DNA from: Lachnospiraceae bacterium
GTDB taxonomy: Bacteria; Bacillota; Clostridia; Lachnospirales; Lachnospiraceae
DNA: 33,495 nt
NCBI GenBank assembly: GCA_028696165.1
Contig: JAQVHQ010000040.1
Location: 1-33,495 of the forward strand
Direction of reading: 5' to 3'
The notes beneath the pieces are model-generated. The model was given only the letters and a program-made list of their open reading frames with translations, made no database searches and was not told where the DNA came from. A program made the position numbers and the translations under genes. Numbering within the stretch: position 1 is the first letter of the stretch; every line of letters starts with the position of its first letter. Of the stretch, positions 1 to 8,734 are shown piece after piece.

Positions 1-123
1 AAATATGGGCTTGATATGAGTACACAAAAGATGTATATTAATTCCACAAGTCATTGCCTGATATTTTATCAGTGCATCGTGGGTGAACTCTACACTATTA
101 TTTCCGAAGGTAAATTTACGCAA
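1..123 (-). pseudogene. Possible LytTR DNA-binding domain fragment, out of frame with the upstream receiver gene
   Basis: Directly after the receiver gene at 116-520 the minus strand stays open in another frame from about 123 to the window edge. Translated, it begins RKFTFGNNSVEF and continues through a hydrophobic/aromatic pattern (LIKYQ, then INIHLL) that loosely resembles the start of a LytTR DNA-binding domain, the usual partner of this receiver type. The only in-frame starts are a TTG at 123-121, which overlaps the receiver's end, and a late ATG. A frameshift near 116-126 that split one AgrA/ComE-like regulator would explain the arrangement, but the window ends too early to prove it. The family call is inference; the open frame is seen. 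Confidence 0.3.
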
Positions 124-520
124 TCAGCTTATCTTCATACTCTTGAACATTTCCTTCTAAATGCTGTAAAATAGGTATCAGGTACTTCTTTGCATCTTTC
201 TTCCTCACGTAAGCAAGATGTTCCACTTCATAAGTTTCTGTAACAAATTTCCATTCATCTGCCAGAAAAATCGTTCTGGTTTGTCTCAACAATTCTTTTG
301 TATCTTTTACTACATGAATCCCACTATTTCCATCAAATTCCACATTCATCATTAATACATCCAGCTTGCCCTGTGTCTGCAAATAATGGCGATACTCATC
401 TATTGTATCTACGTATGCCAGCAAATGCGACTCTTCAAAACCTTTTTCTGCAAAATGTGACTGTATTTCACGGAAAAACTTTTCATCATTATCACAAATT
501 AATATTTTCAATCTCATCAT
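116..520 (-). CDS. Receiver-domain protein (LytTR-type response regulator, N-terminal part), phospho-Asp missing
   Basis: This 134-residue protein has the CheY-like receiver pattern: a first strand KILICDND with the acidic pair D10/D12, a third strand LDVLMMNVEF followed by GNSG, and a late Lys-rich loop (RKKDAKK, about 106-112). At the position where receivers carry the phosphorylated Asp there is Asn59 (MMNVEF instead of the usual LDIxMP). It is therefore probably not regulated by phosphorylation, or is degenerate. AgrA/LytR-type regulators continue into a LytTR DNA-binding domain of about 100 residues; here the frame stops at 116, and a possible continuation lies in another frame. It is divergent from the XRE regulator at 797. 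Two adjacent ATGs (520 and 517) make the exact start uncertain. Confidence 0.7.
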   Translation of the reverse strand: MMRLKILICDNDEKFFREIQSHFAEKGFEESHLLAYVDTIDEYRHYLQTQGKLDVLMMNVEFDGNSGIHVVKDTKELLRQTRTIFLADEWKFVTETYEVEHLAYVRKKDAKKYLIPILQHLEGNVQEYEDKLIA

Positions 521-645
521 CCCTATTATAATTATTATGTTCTCCTATGTATCATGGCTGCCAGCACTTTTTTACATATGATATCATTATACATTAATGC
601 AGCGAAAATTACCAGTTGTGTCATGAGTTGTGGTCGAGATTTTTC

Positions 646-674
646 TTGAAGAATGTCAATTAATGATATATGAT
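646..674 (+). promoter_or_regulatory. Predicted sigma-A promoter of the XRE regulator
   Basis: TTGAAG (646-651) and TATGAT (669-674) are separated by 17 bp, about 120 bp before the ATG at 797. Assigned by sequence match only. Confidence 0.5.
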
Positions 675-796
675 AAAATTGTTATGATTTAGATTTTCCA
701 CAAATAATATTACACATTAGAATTCAGTTGAAAATCGCATTATTATCTTCCATTTTGGAGAATAAAGAATATTTCATAACCATTGAGGAGGTTATT

Positions 797-2254
797 ATGA
801 GTGAATTTTCTGATTTATTCAAGGATTATGTACATAAGAAAAATGTAAAAGTTGCTGCCATGGCACAAACATTAAGTGTGGACCGGGCTAACCTGTACAA
901 AGTTATTAGTGGAAAAAGGAATCCTTCTTCCCGAAAAGTTGTGTCAGAAATTGCAGACTATCTGGCGCTTACACCCGCCGAAAAGCAGGAATTTCTTGAA
1001 TTGTATCATATGGCAGAAATTGGCAGAGAACGTTACTATCAAAGAAAAAGTGCACTTCATTTTATCAGCAGCTGTTTTTCAAATCAGGATAGTCTGTTTG
1101 ATATAAAACCCAAATCATATTCCGAAACTATTATACCGGTTGATTTCCCGGAAGTGTCAACAGCAATATGTGGAAAAGAGCAGCTTCAACAAACGCTCTC
1201 TCTGCTCTGCCGTCAGGCCGTACTTTCTGGTTCTGCCAGAATACGGATTATCGCACAGCCTACCTGGGAATATCTTTTTTCTTTGCTAAAAGCCCTGAGC
1301 TATTTAAATGCCAACCTAAACATCGAACATATTATTTGTCTGAATATTGGAGACTCGCCTGCCGGTTTTAAGCGAAGCGTCTACAATATGTATTGCCTGG
1401 AGAAGATGCTTCCACTTTTCAGGTGCCAATGTCAGTATACACCCTACTTTTATTACGACAATGTCGACTCTCACTTTACCAATATGCATACATTTCCATA
1501 TTATGTAATTACTGATGATGGAGCGCTTACATGTTCTAGTGATATACAGCGTGGAATCATCTATTATCAGCCTGATATTGTTAACTTATTACAGAGTACT
1601 TTTACCAAACAACTGGCTTCTGCCAATACACTTTTCCATATGATCGGGAATAATGTAAAAAAATATATGGAAATAACCCTGAGCAGTCTTGGTTGTACGT
1701 TGGAAGGTTCTCCTTGCCTTTTAAAATATGCATCTCCCGCTATGCTGGCGCAAATTTTAAAAATCCCGGAATGTAGTAATGACGATTCACTGATATTGCA
1801 GGAAATCATAGGATATACCCAGCAAATAGATCATTATCAGGGGAATTCTCAAGGTTATTCGCTTACTTTCAGTGATGTGGGCATGAAAAACTTTCTGGAA
1901 ACAGGACGTATAGAGTCCTATCCTGACTATCTGTATAACCCGCTTCCCATGGACATGCGGCTTCAACTGCTTCGCATTTTACTTGAACAACCTGACAAAA
2001 ATATGCCTCGTCGTCTCAAAGCACCTTTATCTGACCTGGCATCCTATTCTGGTATTACAATCAATAAAACATCTGGTTATCTTATCATAAAACAATTTGA
2101 TGGACAGCTTATGTATCTGGCACTGCAGGAACAATCACTGCTTAATGGCTTATATGATTTTATTCATAATCTTGAACAGGATAATTTGCTTTACAGCTAT
2201 GAAGAGACACGTGATTTTATTGAAGATATCCTTGCCAAATACTCAGCTTCTTAA
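797..2254 (+). CDS. Large XRE-family helix-turn-helix transcriptional regulator
   Basis: The start is the ATG at 797, preceded by GAGGAGG with 5 bp spacing; the open frame extends 23 codons further upstream but lacks a ribosome site there. The product has 485 residues. The first 70 form an XRE/Cro-type helix-turn-helix: VKVAAMAQTLSVDRANLYKV is followed by SGKRNPSSR, the typical recognition-helix end, and by an LTPAEKQEFLELY helix. The remaining 400 residues show no enzyme motif or membrane segment that I recognise; they probably form a sensory or oligomerisation region. Large single-gene regulators of this architecture occur in Lachnospiraceae, but the ligand is unknown. It stands alone, divergent from the receiver gene and convergent with PFOR, with strong hairpins between them. 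The DNA-binding role is well supported; the target is not. Confidence 0.75.
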   Translation: MSEFSDLFKDYVHKKNVKVAAMAQTLSVDRANLYKVISGKRNPSSRKVVSEIADYLALTPAEKQEFLELYHMAEIGRERYYQRKSALHFISSCFSNQDSLFDIKPKSYSETIIPVDFPEVSTAICGKEQLQQTLSLLCRQAVLSGSARIRIIAQPTWEYLFSLLKALSYLNANLNIEHIICLNIGDSPAGFKRSVYNMYCLEKMLPLFRCQCQYTPYFYYDNVDSHFTNMHTFPYYVITDDGALTCSSDIQRGIIYYQPDIVNLLQSTFTKQLASANTLFHMIGNNVKKYMEITLSSLGCTLEGSPCLLKYASPAMLAQILKIPECSNDDSLILQEIIGYTQQIDHYQGNSQGYSLTFSDVGMKNFLETGRIESYPDYLYNPLPMDMRLQLLRILLEQPDKNMPRRLKAPLSDLASYSGITINKTSGYLIIKQFDGQLMYLALQEQSLLNGLYDFIHNLEQDNLLYSYEETRDFIEDILAKYSAS

Positions 2255-2287
2255 CAATTTCACATTGATTTCATCTTTTTTAATAAA

Positions 2288-2330
2288 AACATCCCGGAAA
2301 AAGGCTGAAGAACTTTTTTTCCGGGATGTT
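2288..2330. terminator. Hairpin terminator after the XRE gene
   Basis: A perfect 15-bp stem joins 2288-2302 (AACATCCCGGAAAAA) with 2316-2330 around a 13-nt loop. It lies 33 bp beyond the XRE stop, between convergent genes, and is followed by TCTATT. The T-run inside the stem would also serve a minus-strand transcript. Confidence 0.65.
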
Positions 2331-2340
2331 TCTATTAAAA

Positions 2341-2368
2341 AAGATGCGGTTCTTTCGAACCGCATCTT
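2341..2368 (-). terminator. Intrinsic terminator of the PFOR gene
   Basis: A perfect 12-bp stem (AAGATGCGGTTC at 2341-2352 with 2357-2368) closes a TTTC loop. On the minus strand it is followed directly by TTTTAATA, the expected U-tract. It lies 27 bp past the PFOR stop. Confidence 0.8.
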
Positions 2369-2394
2369 CCTATATACACTATTTACAAAATATC

Positions 2395-5300
2395 TTATTT
2401 ATTTCCACCATAAAGTGTGATTAATTTGTTCAGATATTCATATCTAGCTTTTGCTTCTTTTTCAGATTTAGCAAACAGTTTTTCTGCTCTTTCTGGATTA
2501 GCACGTTTCAATGAGTTGTAACGAACTTCTCCATCTAAGAATGCCTGATAATCTTCTGTTGGAGCTTTGCTGTCTAATGAGAATGCATCTTCTCCTGCAA
2601 CAGCTTTCTCTGGGTTGTAACGGAAGTTGAACCAGTATCCAGATTTAACTGCTAATTCTTCTTCTGTCATGGCTTTAGCCATACCTTTCTTGATACCATG
2701 GTTGATACATGGAGCGTAAGCAATAATCAATGAAGGTCCTTCGTAAGCTTCTGCTTCTGCAATAGCTTTTACAGTCTGATTGTAGTCAGCACCCATAGCG
2801 ATCTGAGCAACATATACATAACCATAAGACATAGCGATTGAAGCAAGGTCTTTCTTCTTAACTTCTTTACCAGCTGCAGCAAACTGTGCGATTGCTCCTG
2901 TTGGTGTAGCTTTAGAAGACTGTCCACCTGTATTAGAGTAAACTTCAGTATCAAATACCATGATATTGATGTCTTTACCACTTGCTAATACGTGGTCAAC
3001 ACCACCAAATCCGATATCGTATGACCATCCGTCACCACCGAAGATCCACTGTGATTTTTTAGCCATGAAATCTTTCTTAGCAAGGATTTCTTTAGATGCA
3101 TCACATCCGCATGCTTCCAATGCTGCGATTAATTTCTCTGTAGCTGCGCCATTAGTAACACCTGTTGTGAAAGTATCTAACCATTCCTGGCCAGCTTCTT
3201 TAACAGCGTCATTTTTACCATTAGCTACTACATCTTCTACTTTAGCTTTGATTCCGTCACGAATAGCTTTCTGAGCTAATAACATACCGTAACCAAACTC
3301 AGCAGCATCTTCAAACAGAGAGTTAGACCAAGCTGGGCCTTTTCCTGCAGCATCTACTGTATAAGGTGTAGAAGGTGAAGAGTTACCCCAGATAGATGAG
3401 CATCCTGTAGCATTTGCAATGTACATTCTGTCACCGAATAACTGAGTGATTAATTTAGCGTAAGGTGTTTCCCCACAACCTGCACAAGCTCCTGAGAACT
3501 CAAGGTAAGGTTTCTTGAACTGGCTTCCCTTAACGGTTGTCTCTTTGAATTTAGCAACAACATCATTTTTAACTGGTAATGTTACTGCATAATCAAAGTA
3601 TGGCTGTTCGCCGATATTTGCTTCCATGTTCTGCATAGAAAGAGCTTTTTCACCCTTCTTACCAGGACACACGTTAGCACATGATCCACATCCTGTACAA
3701 TCAAGTGCAGATGTAGCGATGCTGAATGTATAACCTTCCATACCTGTCATTGGCAGAGTCTTCATTCCTTCTGGAGCATTAGCAACTTCATCAGCTGTCA
3801 TAGCTACTGGACGAATAACTGCGTGTGGGCAAACATATGCACAACGGTTACACTGGATACATTTTTCTGGATCCCAAACTGGAATGTTTACAGCGATACC
3901 ACGTTTTTCGAATGCAGCAGATCCTGAAGGTGTATTACCATCAACATAAGGTTCGAAAGCAGATACTGGTAAGGTGTTACCTTCCTGAGCGTTTACTTTA
4001 TTCTGGATGTTGTTAACGAAATCAACAACGTCTTTGCGGTCGCCTGTAGCAGTCTTCATAGCAAGACCTTCATCCTGGCATGATTTCCAAGAATCTGGAA
4101 CCTGTACTTCAACTACCTGCTGAGCACCAGCATCGATAGCAGCCCAGTTTTTCTGAACTACGTCATCACCCTTACGTCCGTAAGTAGCTTTAGCTGCAGC
4201 TTTCATCAGTTCATTTGCTTTCTCTTCCGGAATGATGTTAGCCAGTTTGAAGAATGCAGACTGAAGAATTGTATTGATACGTGTAGGACCCATACCGGTT
4301 TCGATACCGATCTTAACACCATCGATTACGTAGAATTTGATATTGTGGTCAGCGATGAATGCTTTTACCTGTCCTGGTAAATGAGCTTCAATACCTTCCA
4401 TATCCCATGGACAGTTAAGTAAGAATGTACCACCATCTACTAATTCCTGAACCATATTGTATTTGTTTACATATGATGGATTGTGACAAGCTACAAAGTT
4501 AGCCTGGCGAATCAGGTATGTAGATTTGATTGGTTTCTCACCGAAACGTAAATGAGACATTGTAACACCACCGGATTTCTTTGAGTCATAATCAAAGTAA
4601 GCCTGAGCGTACATATCTGTATTATCACCGATGATCTTGATAGAGTTTTTGTTAGCACCTACAGTACCGTCAGCTCCAAGACCCCAGAATTTACAGTTGA
4701 TAGTTCCTTCTGGTGTAGTAACCAGTGGAGCACCGATTTCAAGTGAAAGATTAGTAACATCATCAGTAATACCGATAGTAAATCTTTCTTTCTCTGTGTT
4801 GTTGTATACAGCAACGATCTGAGCAGGTGTAGTATCTTTTGATCCTAAACCATAACGTCCAGATAATACTTTAACGCCGTCGAATTTAGATCCTTTTAAT
4901 GAAGCAACAACGTCTAAGAACAGAGGCTCGCCAATTGCTCCTGGCTCTTTTGTTCTGTCTAATACATTGATAACTTTTACAGAATCTGGAATAGCATTGA
5001 TTAATGCTTCAGCTGAGAATGGTCTGTAAAGACGAACTTTAATAACACCAACTTTTTCTCCTGCTGCCATCATGTAATCGATTGTTTCTTCGATTGTATC
5101 ACATACAGAACCCATAGCAACGATAACTTTTTCAGCATCTGCAGCTCCGTAGTAATCAAATAAGTGATAGCTTGTTCCGATTTTCTCATTTACTTTGTCC
5201 ATGTAGCTCTGAACTACTGCTGGCATAGCATTGTAGAATGGGTTACAAGCTTCTCTAGCCTGGAAGAAGATGTCAGGGTTCTGTGCAGATCCCATCTGAC

Positions 5301-5940
5301 ATGGGTGATTTGGATTAAGAGCATTCTTACGGAATGCTTCTACTTCATCCATAGGACACAGATCAGCTAAATCTTCATAATCCCATGTTTCGATCTTCTG
5401 GATTTCGTGTGATGTACGGAAACCATCGAAGAAGTTGATGAAAGGAATCTTTCCTGTTAATGCTGCACAATGTGCTACTGGAGTTAAGTCCATAACTTCC
5501 TGAACACTTGATTCGCAAAGCATAGCTGCACCAGTCTGACGACAGGCATATACGTCTGAATGATCACCAAAGATTGATAATGCATGACTTGCCAGTGCAC
5601 GAGCTGATACCTGGAATACACCTGGTAATTGTTCACCAGCAACTTTGTATAAGTTAGGAATCATTAATAATAATCCCTGAGATGCTGTGAAAGTAGTTGT
5701 CATTGCTCCTGCTGCTAAGGAACCATGTACTGCTCCTGCTGCACCAGCTTCGGACTGCATTTCAGTTACCTGAACTTCCTGTCCAAAAATATTTTTTCTA
5801 CCTGCGGTAGCCCATTCATCCATATGCTCTGGCATAACTGATGATGGTGTAATTGGGTAAATAGCTGCAACTTCCGTATAGGCGTACGATGCATGAGCTG
5901 CGGCCTGGTTACCATCCATGGTTTTCATTTTTCTTGCCAT
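2395..5940 (-). CDS. nifJ: Pyruvate:ferredoxin (flavodoxin) oxidoreductase, single-chain
   Basis: This 1181-residue protein has the usual length of one-chain PFOR. It oxidatively decarboxylates pyruvate to acetyl-CoA and CO2, passing electrons to ferredoxin, a central step of anaerobic fermentation in the cytoplasm. Visible regions in order: the N-terminal substrate domain with YPITPSS near residue 29; the gamma and CoA-binding regions; a two-cluster ferredoxin domain at about 690-760 with CIQCNRCAYVCP and CTGCGSCANVCPG; a further CAGCGE motif for the proximal cluster; and the thiamine diphosphate signature GDGW followed by the NTGGQSS loop. The C-terminal extension is present. AAGGAGG precedes the ATG. 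It is transcribed alone from a good promoter at 5992-6020 and ends in a strong terminator. Assignment is very secure; por and nifJ are both used as symbols. Confidence 0.97.
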   Translation of the reverse strand: MARKMKTMDGNQAAAHASYAYTEVAAIYPITPSSVMPEHMDEWATAGRKNIFGQEVQVTEMQSEAGAAGAVHGSLAAGAMTTTFTASQGLLLMIPNLYKVAGEQLPGVFQVSARALASHALSIFGDHSDVYACRQTGAAMLCESSVQEVMDLTPVAHCAALTGKIPFINFFDGFRTSHEIQKIETWDYEDLADLCPMDEVEAFRKNALNPNHPCQMGSAQNPDIFFQAREACNPFYNAMPAVVQSYMDKVNEKIGTSYHLFDYYGAADAEKVIVAMGSVCDTIEETIDYMMAAGEKVGVIKVRLYRPFSAEALINAIPDSVKVINVLDRTKEPGAIGEPLFLDVVASLKGSKFDGVKVLSGRYGLGSKDTTPAQIVAVYNNTEKERFTIGITDDVTNLSLEIGAPLVTTPEGTINCKFWGLGADGTVGANKNSIKIIGDNTDMYAQAYFDYDSKKSGGVTMSHLRFGEKPIKSTYLIRQANFVACHNPSYVNKYNMVQELVDGGTFLLNCPWDMEGIEAHLPGQVKAFIADHNIKFYVIDGVKIGIETGMGPTRINTILQSAFFKLANIIPEEKANELMKAAAKATYGRKGDDVVQKNWAAIDAGAQQVVEVQVPDSWKSCQDEGLAMKTATGDRKDVVDFVNNIQNKVNAQEGNTLPVSAFEPYVDGNTPSGSAAFEKRGIAVNIPVWDPEKCIQCNRCAYVCPHAVIRPVAMTADEVANAPEGMKTLPMTGMEGYTFSIATSALDCTGCGSCANVCPGKKGEKALSMQNMEANIGEQPYFDYAVTLPVKNDVVAKFKETTVKGSQFKKPYLEFSGACAGCGETPYAKLITQLFGDRMYIANATGCSSIWGNSSPSTPYTVDAAGKGPAWSNSLFEDAAEFGYGMLLAQKAIRDGIKAKVEDVVANGKNDAVKEAGQEWLDTFTTGVTNGAATEKLIAALEACGCDASKEILAKKDFMAKKSQWIFGGDGWSYDIGFGGVDHVLASGKDINIMVFDTEVYSNTGGQSSKATPTGAIAQFAAAGKEVKKKDLASIAMSYGYVYVAQIAMGADYNQTVKAIAEAEAYEGPSLIIAYAPCINHGIKKGMAKAMTEEELAVKSGYWFNFRYNPEKAVAGEDAFSLDSKAPTEDYQAFLDGEVRYNSLKRANPERAEKLFAKSEKEAKARYEYLNKLITLYGGNK

Positions 5941-5991
5941 TTTTATTTTCCTCCTTGTATATATAAAAATAACTATTAAAGCCTGATTAAC

Positions 5992-6020
5992 ATTATAGCA
6001 TTATCCATTCAAATTGTCTA
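5992..6020 (-). promoter_or_regulatory. Predicted promoter of PFOR
   Basis: On the minus strand TAGACA (6020-6015) and a perfect TATAAT (5997-5992) are 17 bp apart, about 52 bp before the ATG. The gap between PFOR and the ABC-F gene (5941-6276) holds this promoter, a palindrome at 6068-6094 and the ABC-F promoter; nothing else is recognisable. Confidence 0.65.
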
Positions 6021-6067
6021 TTTTATTGCAAATTTTTCTTTTTTGTTTTTTGAAAAATACATTTCTC

Positions 6068-6094
6068 AGCAGGCGAAAACCGTTTTCGCCTGCT
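6068..6094. repeat. Short near-perfect palindrome with an AGGCGAAAAC arm
   Basis: AGCAGGCGAAAAC (6068-6080) and its exact reverse complement (6082-6094) are separated by one base. It lies between two divergent promoters and lacks a U-tract on either side, so it is not an obvious terminator. The 12-mer GCAGGCGAAAAC recurs at the base of the long palindrome at 23401-23518. Confidence 0.7.
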
Positions 6095-6193
6095 AAGAAC
6101 CGTTAAAACAGCCTGTTTGAAAACATCAAAATTAGAGATTGATTCCTAAATTCCTGTTTCTTCATATATAATGTATTATTTTAGAAAAATAGC

Positions 6194-6221
6194 TTGCAAA
6201 TTTCCTGTTTTCAGTTACAAT
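6194..6221 (+). promoter_or_regulatory. Predicted promoter of the ABC-F gene
   Basis: TTGCAA (6194-6199) and TACAAT (6216-6221) with a 16-bp spacer, about 55 bp before the ATG at 6277. Confidence 0.5.
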
Positions 6222-6276
6222 AATATAGGATTATCAGGAACACTTGACAATTATAACGAAAAAACGAGGTATAAAA

Positions 6277-7908
6277 ATGATATCAGCAAATAATGTAACC
6301 TTACGTATTGGAAAGAAGGCTCTTTTTGAGGATGTTAATATTAAGTTCACAGAAGGTAACTGCTATGGCCTAATCGGTGCCAATGGTGCAGGTAAGTCTA
6401 CCTTTTTAAAAATATTATCAGGACAGTTAGAGACTACCAATGGTGATATTGCCATCACCCCCGGACAGCGTCTCTCCTTCTTACAACAGGATCACTTCAA
6501 ATATGATGCTTTTACTGTTATGGATACAGTCATCATGGGAAACAAACGTCTCTATGAGATTATGAAAGAAAAAGACACCATCTATGCAAAAGAAGATTTT
6601 ACAGAAGAAGATGGAATCCGCGCCAGCGAATTAGAGGGTGAATTCGCAGAAATGGATGGTTGGGAATCAGAATCCAATGCTTCCATGCTTTTAAATGGTC
6701 TGGGTATCGAGACAGATCTGCACTACGCTCTCATGGCTGACTTAAATGGTAGCCAGAAGGTCAAAGTATTACTGGCTCAGGCACTTTTTGGGAATCCGGA
6801 CATTCTGCTTCTGGATGAGCCTACTAACCATTTAGACATGGACGCTATTGAATGGCTGGAAGAATTCTTAATTAACTTTGAGAACACTGTTATCGTAGTA
6901 TCCCATGACCGTTACTTCTTAAATAAAGTATGTACCCATACAGCAGACATCGATTATGGTAAAATCCAGCTCTATGCAGGGAACTATGATTTCTGGTTTG
7001 AATCCAGTCAGCTTCTTGTAAAACAGATGAAGGAAGCCAACAAGAAAAAAGAAGATAAAATCAAGGAATTACAGGACTTTATCTCCCGATTCAGTGCCAA
7101 TGCTTCCAAATCAAAACAGGCGACTTCAAGAAAACGTGCATTGGAAAAGATTCAGCTGGACGATATCAAACCTTCCAGCCGCAAATATCCGTACATTGAT
7201 TTCCGTCCAGAACGTGAAATTGGAAATGAAGTACTTATGGTAGAAAATCTTTCCAAGACTATTGATGGTGTAAAGATTTTAGACAATATTTCCTTCACTC
7301 TTCGACATGAAGATAAGGTTGCATTCGTAGGCGGTAATGAACAGGCAAAAACCACTTTATTCCGCATCCTAATCGGCGAATTAGAACCGGATGAAGGAAC
7401 TTATAAATGGGGTGTAACTACCTCTCAGGCATATTTTCCAAAGGATAACACCAAAGAGTTCGATAATGACCTGACTATCGCCGACTGGCTGACCCAGTAC
7501 TCTGAGATTAAAGATGCAACTTACGTGCGTGGTTTCCTTGGCCGTATGCTTTTCGCCGGCGAAGATGGTATCAAGAAAGTTAAGATCTTATCCGGTGGTG
7601 AGAAGGTTCGCTGCCTGTTATCTAAGATGATGATTTCCGGTTCTAATATTCTCATATTAGATGAGCCTACAAACCATTTGGATATGGAGTCTATTACAGC
7701 CTTAAATAATGGATTAATCAAATTCCCAGGCGTAATCCTCTTCTCTTCTCATGACCACCAGTTTGTAGAAACCACTGCAAACCGTATCATGGAAATTGTA
7801 CCAGGCGGAGCTTTAATCGACAAAATCACTTCCTATGATGAATATCTTGCAAGTGACGAGATGGCTCGTAAGCGTCAAATCTACACCATGGATGAAGAAG
7901 ACAACTAA
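6277..7908 (+). CDS. ABC-F family ATPase, YbiT type (ribosome-associated)
   Basis: The start is ATG 6277 behind CGAGGT; a TTG start 33 bp upstream is possible but has no ribosome site. The 543-residue protein has two ABC nucleotide-binding domains and no membrane segment. Domain 1 has Walker A GANGAGKST (about 34-42) and Walker B ILLLDEPTNHLD (about 176-187). A charged linker with SRFSANASKSKQATSRKRA (about 270-288) matches the YbiT branch of ABC-F proteins closely. Domain 2 has LSGGE and DEPTNHLD. Family members act on the ribosomal E site as translation factors or antibiotic-protection proteins. Two departures stand out: the first signature is LNGSQ (156-160) rather than LSGGQ, and the second Walker A reads GGNEQAKTT (352-360), with Ala before the catalytic Lys358. 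Resistance versus housekeeping roles cannot be decided here. Confidence 0.9.
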   Translation: MISANNVTLRIGKKALFEDVNIKFTEGNCYGLIGANGAGKSTFLKILSGQLETTNGDIAITPGQRLSFLQQDHFKYDAFTVMDTVIMGNKRLYEIMKEKDTIYAKEDFTEEDGIRASELEGEFAEMDGWESESNASMLLNGLGIETDLHYALMADLNGSQKVKVLLAQALFGNPDILLLDEPTNHLDMDAIEWLEEFLINFENTVIVVSHDRYFLNKVCTHTADIDYGKIQLYAGNYDFWFESSQLLVKQMKEANKKKEDKIKELQDFISRFSANASKSKQATSRKRALEKIQLDDIKPSSRKYPYIDFRPEREIGNEVLMVENLSKTIDGVKILDNISFTLRHEDKVAFVGGNEQAKTTLFRILIGELEPDEGTYKWGVTTSQAYFPKDNTKEFDNDLTIADWLTQYSEIKDATYVRGFLGRMLFAGEDGIKKVKILSGGEKVRCLLSKMMISGSNILILDEPTNHLDMESITALNNGLIKFPGVILFSSHDHQFVETTANRIMEIVPGGALIDKITSYDEYLASDEMARKRQIYTMDEEDN

Positions 7909-7953
7909 ACCGTATTTTACAATAGTCAGTATCATTATCTGCACATTCAAAAA

Positions 7954-7985
7954 GAGCATCGACAAAACGTCGATGCTCCATTTTT
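7954..7985. terminator. Bidirectional intrinsic terminator
   Basis: GAGCATCGAC (7954-7963) pairs with 7969-7978 around a 5-nt loop. T5 follows on the plus strand and A5 precedes it, so it can serve both the ABC-F gene and the convergent phospholipase-like gene. Confidence 0.85.
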
Positions 7986-8574
7986 AAATCATAACCGGTA
8001 CAGCCACACGCTGTTCCTGCTTCGCAAATATCTGCAAAATTCCCTGAAAGACCTGATAACAAATATTCATAATATACTGAATATCCTCAGCAACATTTCT
8101 CATCTTCTGCAGATACTCCTTATGCGCTTTCTGAATATATTCAAACAAATCATTCAAACCGCGAAATCTCATCTGAGTCGATGCATGGGTATCTGCATCT
8201 CCACTTTTTATATAACTTTTCAACTGATTTTTCAGTTCTTTCTCATACATGCAATGCTCTGACAGATTCCCCTCATAAGTACTGTTATGGGGAAAAGTAA
8301 AATAGTCTGCCATGTAATGCATCACTTCACCCAGTCTTCTGAAATACACTCTGTCATTCACTGGATTGTTATGATACTCTGTAGTCAATTCACAGATTTT
8401 TTCCTGTATAGTAGGGAAAGTCCCCTGAAATTCATGTTTGGTAGTCAAGAATGATGGCTTCATATCCGGAAGAATACTCCCCAGACAAAATGCTTTTCTA
8501 TGTGCCTGCAAATTCATTGCAGTGTTATTGTTTGCGAGATACTGTGCTAATAAAACATGTGATTTTTTTCTCAC
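7984..8574 (-). CDS. Zinc-dependent phospholipase C/D-like protein
   Basis: The GTG at 8574 has GGAGG 6 bp upstream, so it is the start. The 196-residue protein shows the all-helical zinc-dependent phospholipase C pattern: KSHVLLAQYL at the N-terminus with His6, LGSILPDM near residue 32, and VMHYMADYFTFPHN near residue 90, giving the His/Asp set that binds metal in this family. There is no signal peptide, so a cytoplasmic protein is likely. Related genes are common in Lachnospiraceae as single, uncharacterised copies; the family name comes from fold similarity to clostridial phospholipase C, and its substrate is unknown. It is monocistronic, with its own promoter at 8648-8676 and a shared terminator. 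Confidence 0.75.
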   Translation of the reverse strand: MRKKSHVLLAQYLANNNTAMNLQAHRKAFCLGSILPDMKPSFLTTKHEFQGTFPTIQEKICELTTEYHNNPVNDRVYFRRLGEVMHYMADYFTFPHNSTYEGNLSEHCMYEKELKNQLKSYIKSGDADTHASTQMRFRGLNDLFEYIQKAHKEYLQKMRNVAEDIQYIMNICYQVFQGILQIFAKQEQRVAVPVMI

Positions 8575-8647
8575 TTATTGCCTCCTATATTGCTAATTCA
8601 AGAGTTACGTATCTATGCCTAATTTCTTAAGTAATCAATTCTCACTG

Positions 8648-8676
8648 ATTGTACTTCTTTTAAGAACAAATTGCAA
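8648..8676 (-). promoter_or_regulatory. Predicted promoter of the phospholipase-like gene
   Basis: On the minus strand TTGCAA (8676-8671) and TACAAT (8653-8648) are 17 bp apart, about 74 bp before the GTG start. Confidence 0.6.
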
Positions 8677-8734
8677 GCACATATATGTTAATTTTCTATA
8701 AACTTCTACTACATCTTGTAATGAATACGCCATA

